Shown: piece by piece, positions 8,880 to 18,158 of the stretch
Layout: each line of letters opens with the position of its first letter
Position numbering within the stretch: the stretch's first letter is position 1
Source of the DNA: Rhizobium redzepovicii
GTDB lineage: Bacteria > Pseudomonadota > Alphaproteobacteria > Rhizobiales > Rhizobiaceae
DNA length: 64,000 nucleotides
Reading direction: 5' to 3'
Assembly: GCF_019793435.1 (NCBI RefSeq)
Contig: NZ_JAILYH010000019.1
Coordinates: forward strand, 86,782 to 150,781
Notes under the pieces: generated by a model
Databases searched by the model: none
Told to the model about the DNA's origin: nothing
The model's input: only the letters and a program-made list of their open reading frames with translations
Program-made: the position numbers and the translations under genes

Positions 8880-9775
8880 TAGTTCCCGGCTGCCTTCATC
8901 TCGTCGAGGATCCAGTTGCGGAAGGCTTTGATCTTCGGCACGTTGCGGCGGTTTTCCGGATAGACGAGCCAATAGGCCTTGCCGTCGCTGCGGGTCAGCT
9001 CGAAAGGTTGATACAGCCGGCCGAGGGCGATCTCGGCCGCGTAGAAGGCCGGATGGAGGATGGCAACGCCATGGCCGGCGATTGCCGCGTCGGCTTCCAC
9101 CGCCTGGGAGCCGAGCTGGTTGCGCGGGCGGCGATCGAGGTCCGTGTCGGTAACGCCGGCTGCCTCGAACCATTGTTTCCACCAGATGTCGCCGGCGTCG
9201 AAGAGATCGAACTTCAGGAGATCGCGCGGCGCCTTGATGCCGCCGGCTGATTCCGCCAGCTTCGGGCTGAGCATCGGGGTGAACTCCAGCCCCATCAGCC
9301 GGTGCAGGGTCAGACCCGGCCAGTTGCCGTCGCCCCAGCGGATCCCGACATCGATCTGTTCACGGGTAAAATCGATGATGTCGGAACTCGCCTGAAAGCG
9401 CACCGCGATCGCCGGATGCTTCAAGTGGAAGGAACCGAGGCGCGGCGCCAGCCATTTCGAGGCGAACGTATGGGTCGAGCTGATGGCGAGCGTGCCTTCC
9501 ACACTGTCGCGCGCCGTCGCCATTGCATCGTGCAGCATGGCAAAGGCTTCGGTCACCTTCGGCGCCAGCCGTTCGCCGGTTTCCGTCAGCGCGATTTGGC
9601 GGGGACGGCGCAAGAAGAGCGGCTCGCCGACATTCTCCTCCAGCAGCTTGATCTGGTAGCTGACGGCCGTCTGCGTCATGCCGAGTTCGTCGCCCGCCTT
9701 GGTGAAACTGCCGAGCCGGGCAGCGGCTTCGAAGACGCGCAGCGCATTCAGCGGGAATTGCTTCGACAGTTTCAT
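8879..9775 (-). CDS. LysR-type transcriptional regulator (GcvA-like)
   Basis: The 298-residue protein has an N-terminal LysR helix-turn-helix (LNALRVFEAAARLGSFTKAGDELGMTQTAVSYQIKLL spans about residues 9-45) and a periplasmic-binding-like effector domain. Sequence features such as VSYQIKLLEE, FLRRPRQIALTE and VGIRWGDGNWPGL resemble the GcvA subgroup. It is divergent from the small DUF1127-like gene at 9877 and lies between the two purine catabolic units, so control of either is possible but unproven. Confidence 0.88.
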   Translation of the reverse strand: MKLSKQFPLNALRVFEAAARLGSFTKAGDELGMTQTAVSYQIKLLEENVGEPLFLRRPRQIALTETGERLAPKVTEAFAMLHDAMATARDSVEGTLAISSTHTFASKWLAPRLGSFHLKHPAIAVRFQASSDIIDFTREQIDVGIRWGDGNWPGLTLHRLMGLEFTPMLSPKLAESAGGIKAPRDLLKFDLFDAGDIWWKQWFEAAGVTDTDLDRRPRNQLGSQAVEADAAIAGHGVAILHPAFYAAEIALGRLYQPFELTRSDGKAYWLVYPENRRNVPKIKAFRNWILDEMKAAGN

Positions 9776-9876
9776 GGATAAGTTCTCTTGATGCAGGCAG
9801 ACGGTCGTTCGATTGGAATTGCAGCATTTTCGGCGGCAAACTGCAACTCATACCATCAATCTATCGAGGTGATGTC

Positions 9877-10080
9877 ATGGATTGCTCCACGATCGAAGAG
9901 AACCGGCCGCAACAGAGCATCGGTGCTTTCCGGCGTTTTGCCGGCTGGCTGGCGGGCAGCGCCGACCGTTTCTGCCGTCTGCCTCGGCTCGACTTTTCCG
10001 CCATGCCGGACCGCGTCAAGCGCGACCTCGGCTTTCTCGACGGGCGGGACCCTTACTACGAAGACGACCGCATGCGGTAG
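9877..10080 (+). CDS. DUF1127-like small protein
   Basis: The 67-residue protein ends in a motif (LPRLDFSAMPDRVKRDLGF plus an acidic tail) that resembles the DUF1127 pattern in which a short helix is followed by 'D-x-x-L-x-D-L/I-G'. Such proteins are abundant in rhizobia and some bind RNA, but this one is divergent and its role is unknown. GAGGTG lies a few bases upstream of ATG 9877. Its last 25 bases overlap the 3' end of xdhC on the other strand. It is divergent from the LysR gene, a usual arrangement for a target of such a regulator. Confidence 0.65.
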   Translation: MDCSTIEENRPQQSIGAFRRFAGWLAGSADRFCRLPRLDFSAMPDRVKRDLGFLDGRDPYYEDDRMR

Positions 10081-10871
10081 GCTGAAAGCGCCGTCAGGAT
10101 TTCGGCGGCGCTCATGGCGGCGATCACTTCGGGGCGCTTGTCCCTGACCGCCGAGCCGCCGATCGGCAGCGTCAGCCGCTCCATCCAGCCACGCTCTCCG
10201 CCGCCTACGCGGGAAAGCCAGCTTGCGAAGGTGGCGCGCTTGGTCGCCGAGCCGATCATGCCGGTATAGGCAAGGTCACTCCTATCAAGCGCCTCGCGGG
10301 CGATGAGGAAATCCAGCGCGTGGTCGTGCGTCAGGATGACGACAGCGCCGCCGCCGCGAATATCCTTCACCAGCGCCTCCGGCATCGGCACGAGCCGGGT
10401 TTTCGTCTCAGCCGGCAGATTGGTCAATTCTTCCTGTCGCGTTTCGACGATCGTGACCGACAGCGGCAGCGGCGCAAGGGCTGCGGCAAGCGCCCGGCCG
10501 ACATGGCCGGCACCGAAAAGATAGACCTCGGGCAGGCGCTCGATCTCGCCGGCAATCCTGGCTTCGAGTTCGTCTTTTACCGCCTGCGTCAGCCGGCGAA
10601 ACCGCAACTGTGTGCGCCCGCCGCAGCACTGGCCGATTTCGGGGCCGAGCGGGATGTCCATCGCGGCGGTTCCGCCGGTTCCTGCGAGCATCTCCCGTGC
10701 ATTCGCGATCGCCATGAATTCAAATTGCCCGCCGCCGATCGTGCCCCACAGCGCGGTCGGCGAGACGAGCATGTAGGCGCCGGCCTCGCGCGGGGTGGAG
10801 CCTTGCGCCCCGGTGATGTCGACGAGGATGCTGTCGGGGTTGGCGGTGAGGAAGGTGGGGAGGTCGGTCAT
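10056..10871 (-). CDS. xdhC: xanthine dehydrogenase accessory protein XdhC
   Basis: The protein of about 271 residues belongs to the XdhC/CoxI family, which inserts sulfurated molybdenum cofactor into xanthine dehydrogenase. Features are DITGAQGSTPREAGAYM near the N-terminus, GTIGGGQFE, the CCGG motif (GQCCGGRTQ), a Rossmann-like LFGAGHVGRAL and TGMIGSATKRA. ATG 10871 (MTDLPTFLTA) is chosen since upstream residues would be encoded within a palindromic repeat. It follows xdhB in the same direction but is separated from it by a 200-bp repeat element, which could attenuate its expression. Confidence 0.9.
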   Translation of the reverse strand: MTDLPTFLTANPDSILVDITGAQGSTPREAGAYMLVSPTALWGTIGGGQFEFMAIANAREMLAGTGGTAAMDIPLGPEIGQCCGGRTQLRFRRLTQAVKDELEARIAGEIERLPEVYLFGAGHVGRALAAALAPLPLSVTIVETRQEELTNLPAETKTRLVPMPEALVKDIRGGGAVVILTHDHALDFLIAREALDRSDLAYTGMIGSATKRATFASWLSRVGGGERGWMERLTLPIGGSAVRDKRPEVIAAMSAAEILTALSAYRMRSSS

Positions 10872-10903
10872 GGAAAGATGGCCGATAGGTAAGCGGCTGT
10901 GAT

Positions 10904-11097
10904 ACCCCCCTCTGTCCTGCCGGACATCTCCCCCACAAGGGGGGAGATCGGCATCAGGCGCTGGCCTCCCAAGACACCGAAACGACAGCGTAAAAGCGGA
11001 TTTTGATAATCCGATGCCAAGGCAATATGGGCGAAGGGCTGCGGTCTTGTCGATCTCCCCCCTCGTGGGGGAGATGTCCGGCAGGACAGAGGGGGGT
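10904..11097. repeat. long palindromic intergenic repeat, family A (RIME-like)
   Basis: Two 47-base arms, 10904-10950 and 11051-11097, are inverted copies with a single mismatch, around a spacer of 100 bases. Each arm also forms a small internal hairpin around CTCCCCC...GGGGGAG. The same arm sequence, with three differences, occurs at 30537-30583. The architecture is like the Rhizobium intergenic mosaic elements (RIME). It lies between xdhB and xdhC. Confidence 0.85.
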
Positions 11098-11153
11098 GCC
11101 ACCCGCGCCGCCGGTCCCGCTGACGCAATAAACCAGCCGAACGCCTTCTCATC

Positions 11154-13493
11154 CTAAACCCGCTTCATCCGCTCCACCGCCATCAGCACCCGCTCCGGCG
11201 TCGCCGGCGCGTCGAGCCCTGGGCAGACCTTGTAGTCCGCCACGCTGGCGACTGCCATCGATAACGCTTCCAGCACCGAGATCGCCAGCATGAAGGGCGG
11301 CTCTCCGACGGCCTTGGAGCGGCCGATGGTGGCCTCTGCGCTCTCCGACCATTCGGCAAGGCGGACGTTGAAGATCTTCGGGCGGTCGGAGGCGAGCGGG
11401 ATCTTGTATGTTGAGGGCGCATGGGTGCGCAGCCGTCCCTTGTCATCCCACCAGAGTTCTTCCGTTGTCAGCCATCCCATGCCCTGGACGAAAGCGCCCT
11501 CGACCTGGCCGAGGTCGATTGCCGGGTTCAGCGAGCGGCCGACATCGTGGAGGATGTCGGTGCGGTCGATCAGGTACTCGCCGGTCAGCGTATCGATCGA
11601 AACCTCGGTGCAGGCGGCGCCATAGGCGAAATAATAGAAGGGCGTGCCGCGGCCGGCCTTGCGGTCCCAGTGGATCTTCGGCGTTTTGTAGAAGCCGGTG
11701 GCGGACAGCTGGACGCGGGCGAAATAGGCCTGCTTGATGAAATCAGGGAAGGGGATCTCGATTTCGCCGACGCGCACACGGTTCGGCAGGAAGACGACGT
11801 CGGAGGGCGCCACATCCCATTTTTCGGCGGCAAAGGCCACCAGTCGTTCCTTGATCTGGCGGGCGGCGTCATAAGCTGCCATGCCGTTCAGGTCCGAGCC
11901 GGAGGAGGCGGCGGTGGCCGAGGTGTTCGGCACCTTGGCCGTCGTCGTCGCGGTGATCTTCACCCGATCGATATCGACCTGAAAACTGTCGGCCAGCACC
12001 TGCGCCACCTTGGTATAAAGGCCCTGGCCCATTTCGGTGCCGCCATGGTTCAGATGGATCGACCCGTCCTGATAGATGTGGACGAGGGCGCCCGCCTGGT
12101 TGAAGGCGGTCATGGTGAAGGAGATGCCGAATTTGACCGGCGTCAGGGAGATGCCTTTTCTGATATAGCGGCTATCGCGGTTGAAGCCGATGACGGCATT
12201 GCGCCGCGCGCGGTATTCGGCAGTTTCCTCCAACTCCTCGACGATGCGGGCGATGATATTGTCCTCGACCTCCTGGTGGTAGGGCGTCAGCGTGCGCCCG
12301 GAGCCCGGCTGGCCGTAGAAATTCAGCTTGCGGATATCGAGCGGGTCCTTGCCGAGGGCGTAAGCGATTTCCTCGATGAAGCGTTCAGCGCCGAGCATGC
12401 CCTGGGGTCCGCCGAAGCCGCGGAAGGCGGTGTTGGAGACGGTGTGCGTCTTCAACGGTTTCGACTGCAGATGTACATGCGGGTAGAAATAGCTGGAGTC
12501 GGCGTGGAACATGGCGCGGTCGGTCACCGGCCCCGAGAGATCGGAGGAGAAGCCGCAGCGCGCCGCGTAGGTCGCGTTAACCGCGTGGATGCGGCCTTCG
12601 GCATCGAAGCCTATTTCGTAGTCGACCAGGAAATCATGGCGCTTGCCGGTGGCGCTCATATCCTCGTCGCGGTCGGGGCGGAATTTGATGGCGCGGCCGA
12701 GCTTCTTGGCGGCGATCGCCGCAAGGGCTGCGAACTGGTTGCCCTGCGTCTCCTTGCCGCCGAAGCCGCCGCCCATGCGGCGCACGTTGACGGTGACCGC
12801 GTTCGACGGGATATCGAGCACGTGGCCGACAATGTGCTGGATCTCGCTCGGATGCTGGGTCGAGGACCAGACGGTGACCTCGTCGTCCTCGCCGGGGATC
12901 GCCACGGCGATATGGCCTTCGAGGTAGAAATGCTCCTGTCCGCCGATGCGCATCTGCCCTTTCAGACGCATTGGAGCATTCGGCATTTCCGTTTCCGGCT
13001 CGCCGCGCTGGAGCGTCATCGGGGTGATGACCAGCGGGCCCCCATTGGCGAGCGCGCCGTCGATATCGTGCCAGTGCGGCAGTTCGCGATAGTCGATCTT
13101 CGCCAGCCGGGCGGCGCGTCGCGCCGCGTCGCGTGTCTCGGCGATGACGGCAAAGATCGGCTGGCCGTGGAACTGAACTAAGGTTTCAGCAAGCAGCGGC
13201 TCGTCATGGCTGCCGTTAGAACTGGTGTCGTTGACGCCGGGCACGTCCTTGCCGGTGAAAACCCAGACGACGCCGGGATAGGCGGCGACAGCGGAAAGAT
13301 CGATGCTGATGATTTCGGCATGCGCCCGATCGGAAAGGCCGAGTGCGCCGTGCAGCAGGCCGGCGGGTTCGGGAATATCGTCGATATAATCGGCACTTCC
13401 GGTGACATGTTTATGCGCTGAATCATGCCGCAGCGAGCCGTGCATGGGGCCCGATATGACGACCTTGGGGTTTTCGAAGGTGGACTTGTCCAT
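11154..13493 (-). CDS. xdhB: xanthine dehydrogenase molybdopterin-binding subunit
   Basis: The 779-residue large subunit of bacterial xanthine dehydrogenase oxidises hypoxanthine to xanthine and xanthine to urate. It has the aldehyde oxidase/xanthine dehydrogenase a/b hammerhead domain (HKHVTGSADYIDDIPEP near residue 30), the molybdopterin-binding GGGFGGKETQ, FRGFGGPQG, GTEMGQG and the C-terminal AVGEPPF with the catalytic Glu. It lies downstream of xdhA, with a 205-bp repeat-containing spacer, and upstream of xdhC. The order bdhA-xdhA-xdhB matches the mixed-function operon described in Sinorhizobium meliloti. Confidence 0.95.
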   Translation of the reverse strand: MDKSTFENPKVVISGPMHGSLRHDSAHKHVTGSADYIDDIPEPAGLLHGALGLSDRAHAEIISIDLSAVAAYPGVVWVFTGKDVPGVNDTSSNGSHDEPLLAETLVQFHGQPIFAVIAETRDAARRAARLAKIDYRELPHWHDIDGALANGGPLVITPMTLQRGEPETEMPNAPMRLKGQMRIGGQEHFYLEGHIAVAIPGEDDEVTVWSSTQHPSEIQHIVGHVLDIPSNAVTVNVRRMGGGFGGKETQGNQFAALAAIAAKKLGRAIKFRPDRDEDMSATGKRHDFLVDYEIGFDAEGRIHAVNATYAARCGFSSDLSGPVTDRAMFHADSSYFYPHVHLQSKPLKTHTVSNTAFRGFGGPQGMLGAERFIEEIAYALGKDPLDIRKLNFYGQPGSGRTLTPYHQEVEDNIIARIVEELEETAEYRARRNAVIGFNRDSRYIRKGISLTPVKFGISFTMTAFNQAGALVHIYQDGSIHLNHGGTEMGQGLYTKVAQVLADSFQVDIDRVKITATTTAKVPNTSATAASSGSDLNGMAAYDAARQIKERLVAFAAEKWDVAPSDVVFLPNRVRVGEIEIPFPDFIKQAYFARVQLSATGFYKTPKIHWDRKAGRGTPFYYFAYGAACTEVSIDTLTGEYLIDRTDILHDVGRSLNPAIDLGQVEGAFVQGMGWLTTEELWWDDKGRLRTHAPSTYKIPLASDRPKIFNVRLAEWSESAEATIGRSKAVGEPPFMLAISVLEALSMAVASVADYKVCPGLDAPATPERVLMAVERMKRV

Positions 13494-13518
13494 TAGATGA
13501 GCCCTCCGCAGCCGGTGC

Positions 13519-13659
13519 TGCCCCTCATCCGGCTGCCGCCACCTTCTCCCCGTTCTGACGGGGAGAAAGGATATGCCGCACCGTATTTCCCTCTCTCAAC
13601 CATCGCGCAGGGCACGCCCCCTCTCCCCGCAAGCGGAGAGGGGGTTAGGGTGAGGGGCA
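13519..13659. repeat. palindromic intergenic repeat, family B
   Basis: The stretch is bounded by TGCCCCTCA at 13519-13527 and its inverse TGAGGGGCA at 13651-13659. Inside are two GC-rich hairpins, one around CTTCTCCCC...GGGGAGAA and one around CCCCTCTCCCCG...CGGAGAGGGG. The CTCATCCG...CCTTCTCCCCG core is shared with the element at 26422-26547. It sits between xdhA and xdhB, inside a likely operon. Confidence 0.75.
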
Positions 13660-13698
13660 AAATGGTGGCGGCAGAAGGCCGGTTGGTGAAACAAACCA

Positions 13699-15165
13699 TC
13701 ACGCCACCTCCTCGAACCGCTTCAGTTCCGCCGGCGCTCCAACTGTCTCCAGATAAAACCGCGTCAGCAGGTTCTTTGCCGTCAGCTGCCGGTATTCCGC
13801 CGTGGCGCGCCAGTCGGTCAGCGGCTGGTAGTCGGCGTCAAACGCGGGGCGGGCGGCTTCGATCGTCGCTTCCGTCCATGGTTTGCCCATCAGTTCGGCT
13901 TCGACCGTGGGGGCGCGTTTCGGCGTTGCGGCCATGCCGCCGAAGGCGATGCGGATGTCCGTGACCACTTCCGCTTCATCGAGCGTCAGCAGGAAGGCGC
14001 CGAGCACGGCGGTGATATCCTCGTCGCGGCGCTTGGTGATCTTGTAGGCGGCAAAGCGGCTGGTTGTCTTGGGATAGGGCACGAAGACGCTCTCGACGAA
14101 TTCGCCGGGCTTCCGATCCTGCTTGCCGTAGGCAATGAAAAAATCTTCGAGCGGCATTTTGCGCTGGCCTTCCAGGGAGCGCAGCGTCAGCGTTGCGCCC
14201 AGCGCGATCAGCGGCGGAGGGCTGTCGCCGATCGGCGAGCCGTTGGCGATATTGCCGCCGATCGTGCCCATGTTGCGCACCTGCTCGCCGCCGATGCGAT
14301 CGATCAACCGCCCAAGCGCCGGGATCTTTTTCGAGATTGCGGCGAAGGCGCCGCTATAGCTGACCCCGGCGCCGATGGTGACGCCCTGCTCGCTTTCGGT
14401 GACCGACTGCAGTTCGCTCAAGTGATTGATGAAGACGACGGGGCTCAGCCGCCGCATCTGCTTCGTCACCCAGAGACCGACATCGGTCGAACCGGCGACG
14501 ACGATCGCGTCGGGCTCCTGCGAGAGGACTTCGGTCAGCGCTTGAAGCGAAACCGGAATGATCAGCCGGTCTTCGTCCTTGGCAATCCTGATCGTGCTGC
14601 TTGTCTGTATTGCCCAGAGCCGAGCGACGATTTCCGAACGTGTCCGCTCCAGCGGGTCGAAGAGCGCGCTCGGCCGCATCAGGCTCACCTGCTCGGCGGC
14701 CTTGACGATCGGCTCGTAGCCGGTGCAGCGACAGAGATTGCCTTGCAGCGCCTTTTCGATCTCGCGGCGGCCGGGATTTTCCTTCGTCAGCCATAGGCCA
14801 TAGAGCGACATGACGAAGCCCGGAGTGCAGAAGCCGCACTGCGAGCCATGACAATCGACCAATGCCTGCTGCACCGGATGCAATGCGCCGTCCCGGCCGG
14901 CCAAGTGCTCGACCGTCACCACATGGGTCGCATGCAGCGAGCCGATGAAACGGATGCAGGCATTGACGGATTCATAGGTGAGCTTGCCGTCGGCGAGCCG
15001 GCCGACGAGCACGGTGCAGGCGCCGCAATCGCCTTCCGCGCATCCTTCCTTGGTGCCCGTCAGGCGTCGCTTCAACCGCAGGAAATCGAGCAACGTCTCG
15101 GTCGGGCCGACATCGGCGAGCGCGATGTCCTCGCCATTCAGGATGAAGCGGATGCTGTCGTTCAT
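13699..15165 (-). CDS. xdhA: xanthine dehydrogenase small subunit (FeS and FAD domains)
   Basis: The 488-residue subunit carries a plant-type [2Fe-2S] ferredoxin domain with Cys at about residues 42, 47 and 50 (CAEGDCGAC), a second 2Fe-2S domain with CGFCTPGF and CRCTGY, and a FAD-binding domain with GSTDVGLWVTK and GTIGGNIANGSPIGDSPP. It transfers electrons from the molybdenum centre in XdhB to FAD and on to NAD+. ATG 15165 gives an N-terminus typical of the family; an in-frame start further up at 15219 would overlap bdhA. The bdhA stop lies only 28 bp upstream, so bdhA and xdhA are probably co-transcribed. Confidence 0.94.
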   Translation of the reverse strand: MNDSIRFILNGEDIALADVGPTETLLDFLRLKRRLTGTKEGCAEGDCGACTVLVGRLADGKLTYESVNACIRFIGSLHATHVVTVEHLAGRDGALHPVQQALVDCHGSQCGFCTPGFVMSLYGLWLTKENPGRREIEKALQGNLCRCTGYEPIVKAAEQVSLMRPSALFDPLERTRSEIVARLWAIQTSSTIRIAKDEDRLIIPVSLQALTEVLSQEPDAIVVAGSTDVGLWVTKQMRRLSPVVFINHLSELQSVTESEQGVTIGAGVSYSGAFAAISKKIPALGRLIDRIGGEQVRNMGTIGGNIANGSPIGDSPPPLIALGATLTLRSLEGQRKMPLEDFFIAYGKQDRKPGEFVESVFVPYPKTTSRFAAYKITKRRDEDITAVLGAFLLTLDEAEVVTDIRIAFGGMAATPKRAPTVEAELMGKPWTEATIEAARPAFDADYQPLTDWRATAEYRQLTAKNLLTRFYLETVGAPAELKRFEEVA

Positions 15166-15193
15166 GATATTCCCGGTTGTTTTTTCCAAATGG

Positions 15194-15970
15194 TTAAGCC
15201 GCAGTCCAGCCACCGTCAATCGAGATATGCGTTCCCGTCACCTGCCGGGCGGCGTCGCTGGCAAGGTAAAGCGACAGCGCACCGATTTCTTCGGCCTTGA
15301 CGAATTCACGGGTCGGCTGCGCCTTGAGGATGACCTCGCTCTTCACCTGTTCCTCGGTCATGCCGCGGGCCTTGGCGGTATCGGGTATCTGCTTCTCGAC
15401 CAGCGGCGTCAGCACATAGCCGGGGCAGATGGCGTTGACCGTCACGCCGAATTCGGCAAGCTCCAGGGCGGCCGTCTTCGTCAGACCTAATATACCATGT
15501 TTTGCTGCGACATAGGCGCATTTGAAGGGAGAGGCGACGAGCCCGTGCGCCGAGGCGATGTTGATGATGCGGCCGTGCTTCTTCGCCTTCATCAGCGGGA
15601 TGGCGGCGCGCATCGTGTGAAAGGAGCTCGACAGATTGATGGCGATGATCTGATCCCATTTCTCGATCGGGAAGTCCTCGATCTTTTCGACATGCTGGAT
15701 GCCGGCATTGTTGACCAGGACATCGACGGTGCCGAAGGTCTTTGCCGCCGTTTCGATCAGGTCGGCGATCTCGGCGGGCTTGGTCATATCGGCCGGATGG
15801 TAGATCGCCCGGGCCTTGGATACTGATTCAAGCCGTGCGACGATCGCCTTGATTTCATCGGCATTTCCGAAACCGTTGATGACGACGTTGTCGCCGGTTT
15901 CGGCAAAGGCGGTGGCGATCGCAAGGCCGATGCCGCTGGTGGAACCGGTGACGACGACTGATCTGCTCAT
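15194..15970 (-). CDS. bdhA: D-3-hydroxybutyrate dehydrogenase
   Basis: The 258-residue short-chain dehydrogenase interconverts D-3-hydroxybutyrate and acetoacetate with NAD and serves in use of poly-3-hydroxybutyrate. It shows the cofactor motif TGSTSGIG at residue 8, NNAG near residue 87, the catalytic Ser in IASAHG and YVAAK. The sequence CPGYVLTPLVEKQI is typical of this enzyme. It is the first gene of the bdhA-xdhA-xdhB row, the same order as in S. meliloti, where it is reported as a mixed-function operon. Confidence 0.94.
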   Translation of the reverse strand: MSRSVVVTGSTSGIGLAIATAFAETGDNVVINGFGNADEIKAIVARLESVSKARAIYHPADMTKPAEIADLIETAAKTFGTVDVLVNNAGIQHVEKIEDFPIEKWDQIIAINLSSSFHTMRAAIPLMKAKKHGRIINIASAHGLVASPFKCAYVAAKHGILGLTKTAALELAEFGVTVNAICPGYVLTPLVEKQIPDTAKARGMTEEQVKSEVILKAQPTREFVKAEEIGALSLYLASDAARQVTGTHISIDGGWTAA

Positions 15971-16127
15971 ATTTTTCTCCTGACAGGCCGATGCTGCGTT
16001 GCAACGTTAGTGGCGAGGTTATGCCCAAAGCCGGCAGGCTGGCAATTCCGCTTTATTCGCTTTTCTCACCCGCATCCGTGTCTTATTGATTTGTCACGAT
16101 AATCGACATGCTAGAGGAGGGAATTGC

Positions 16128-17621
<1,494 letters not shown>

Positions 17622-17783
17622 GGAACGCGATGTAGGCCTAGGGTGTCTCCACGCAGCATCCGGCTATTTCTTCCGCCGGAGCGTTGCCGTGCTCCGGAAG
17701 ATCACGAATCCTATCCAGAATTTTTTGATGCGGCCTGTCGGCTAAGCGGCTACTCCTTCGTCATTCGGAAAGAGGAGTGAGCA

Positions 17784-18158
17784 ATGCTTTATGCAATCCT
17801 TTGTTACGCCCATGAGGAAACCGTCTTCGCCTGGACGAAGGAGGAAGAGGCCGCCGTCATGGAGAAGCTCTATGCCGTGCAGGAGCCGCTTGCCGCATCC
17901 GGCAAGCTCGGCCCCGTTGGCCGGCTGATGCCGACGACGGCTGCGACCACCGTGCGTAAGGGCAAGGACGAGCCTTTGGTCATCGACGGGCCTTTTGCGG
18001 AAACGAAAGAGGCGCTTCTCGGCTTCTACCTGGTCGACTTCGAAACGCTCGACGAGGCGGTCGCCTTCTCGAAACAGCTTTCCTCCGTCAATCCGGGTTC
18101 CACCTCTTACGAAATTCGGCCGTTCTACGTCTTCAGGCCGGGAGATGCTTCATCATGA
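17784..18158 (+). CDS. DGPF (YCII-related) domain protein
   Basis: The 124-residue protein has the DGPFAETKE signature at about residue 69 that names the DGPF/YCII-related family, with a ferredoxin-like fold. Its stop overlaps the start of the sigma factor gene by ATGA. DGPF proteins are the usual partners of ECF42-type sigma factors, where they are part of the regulated gene set; biochemical function is unknown. GAGGAGTGAGC precedes the start. Confidence 0.85.
   Translation: MLYAILCYAHEETVFAWTKEEEAAVMEKLYAVQEPLAASGKLGPVGRLMPTTAATTVRKGKDEPLVIDGPFAETKEALLGFYLVDFETLDEAVAFSKQLSSVNPGSTSYEIRPFYVFRPGDASS

Noticed and set aside
10872..11102. N-terminal extension of xdhC
   Set aside because: The extra 77 codons come from the palindromic repeat and are not like any XdhC.
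11421..13181. 586-codon open frame on the + strand opposite xdhB
   Set aside because: It is antisense to a well-supported gene, its protein is low-complexity (Asp/Gly/Arg/Val-rich) with no domain, and such mirror frames are usual in high-GC genomes.
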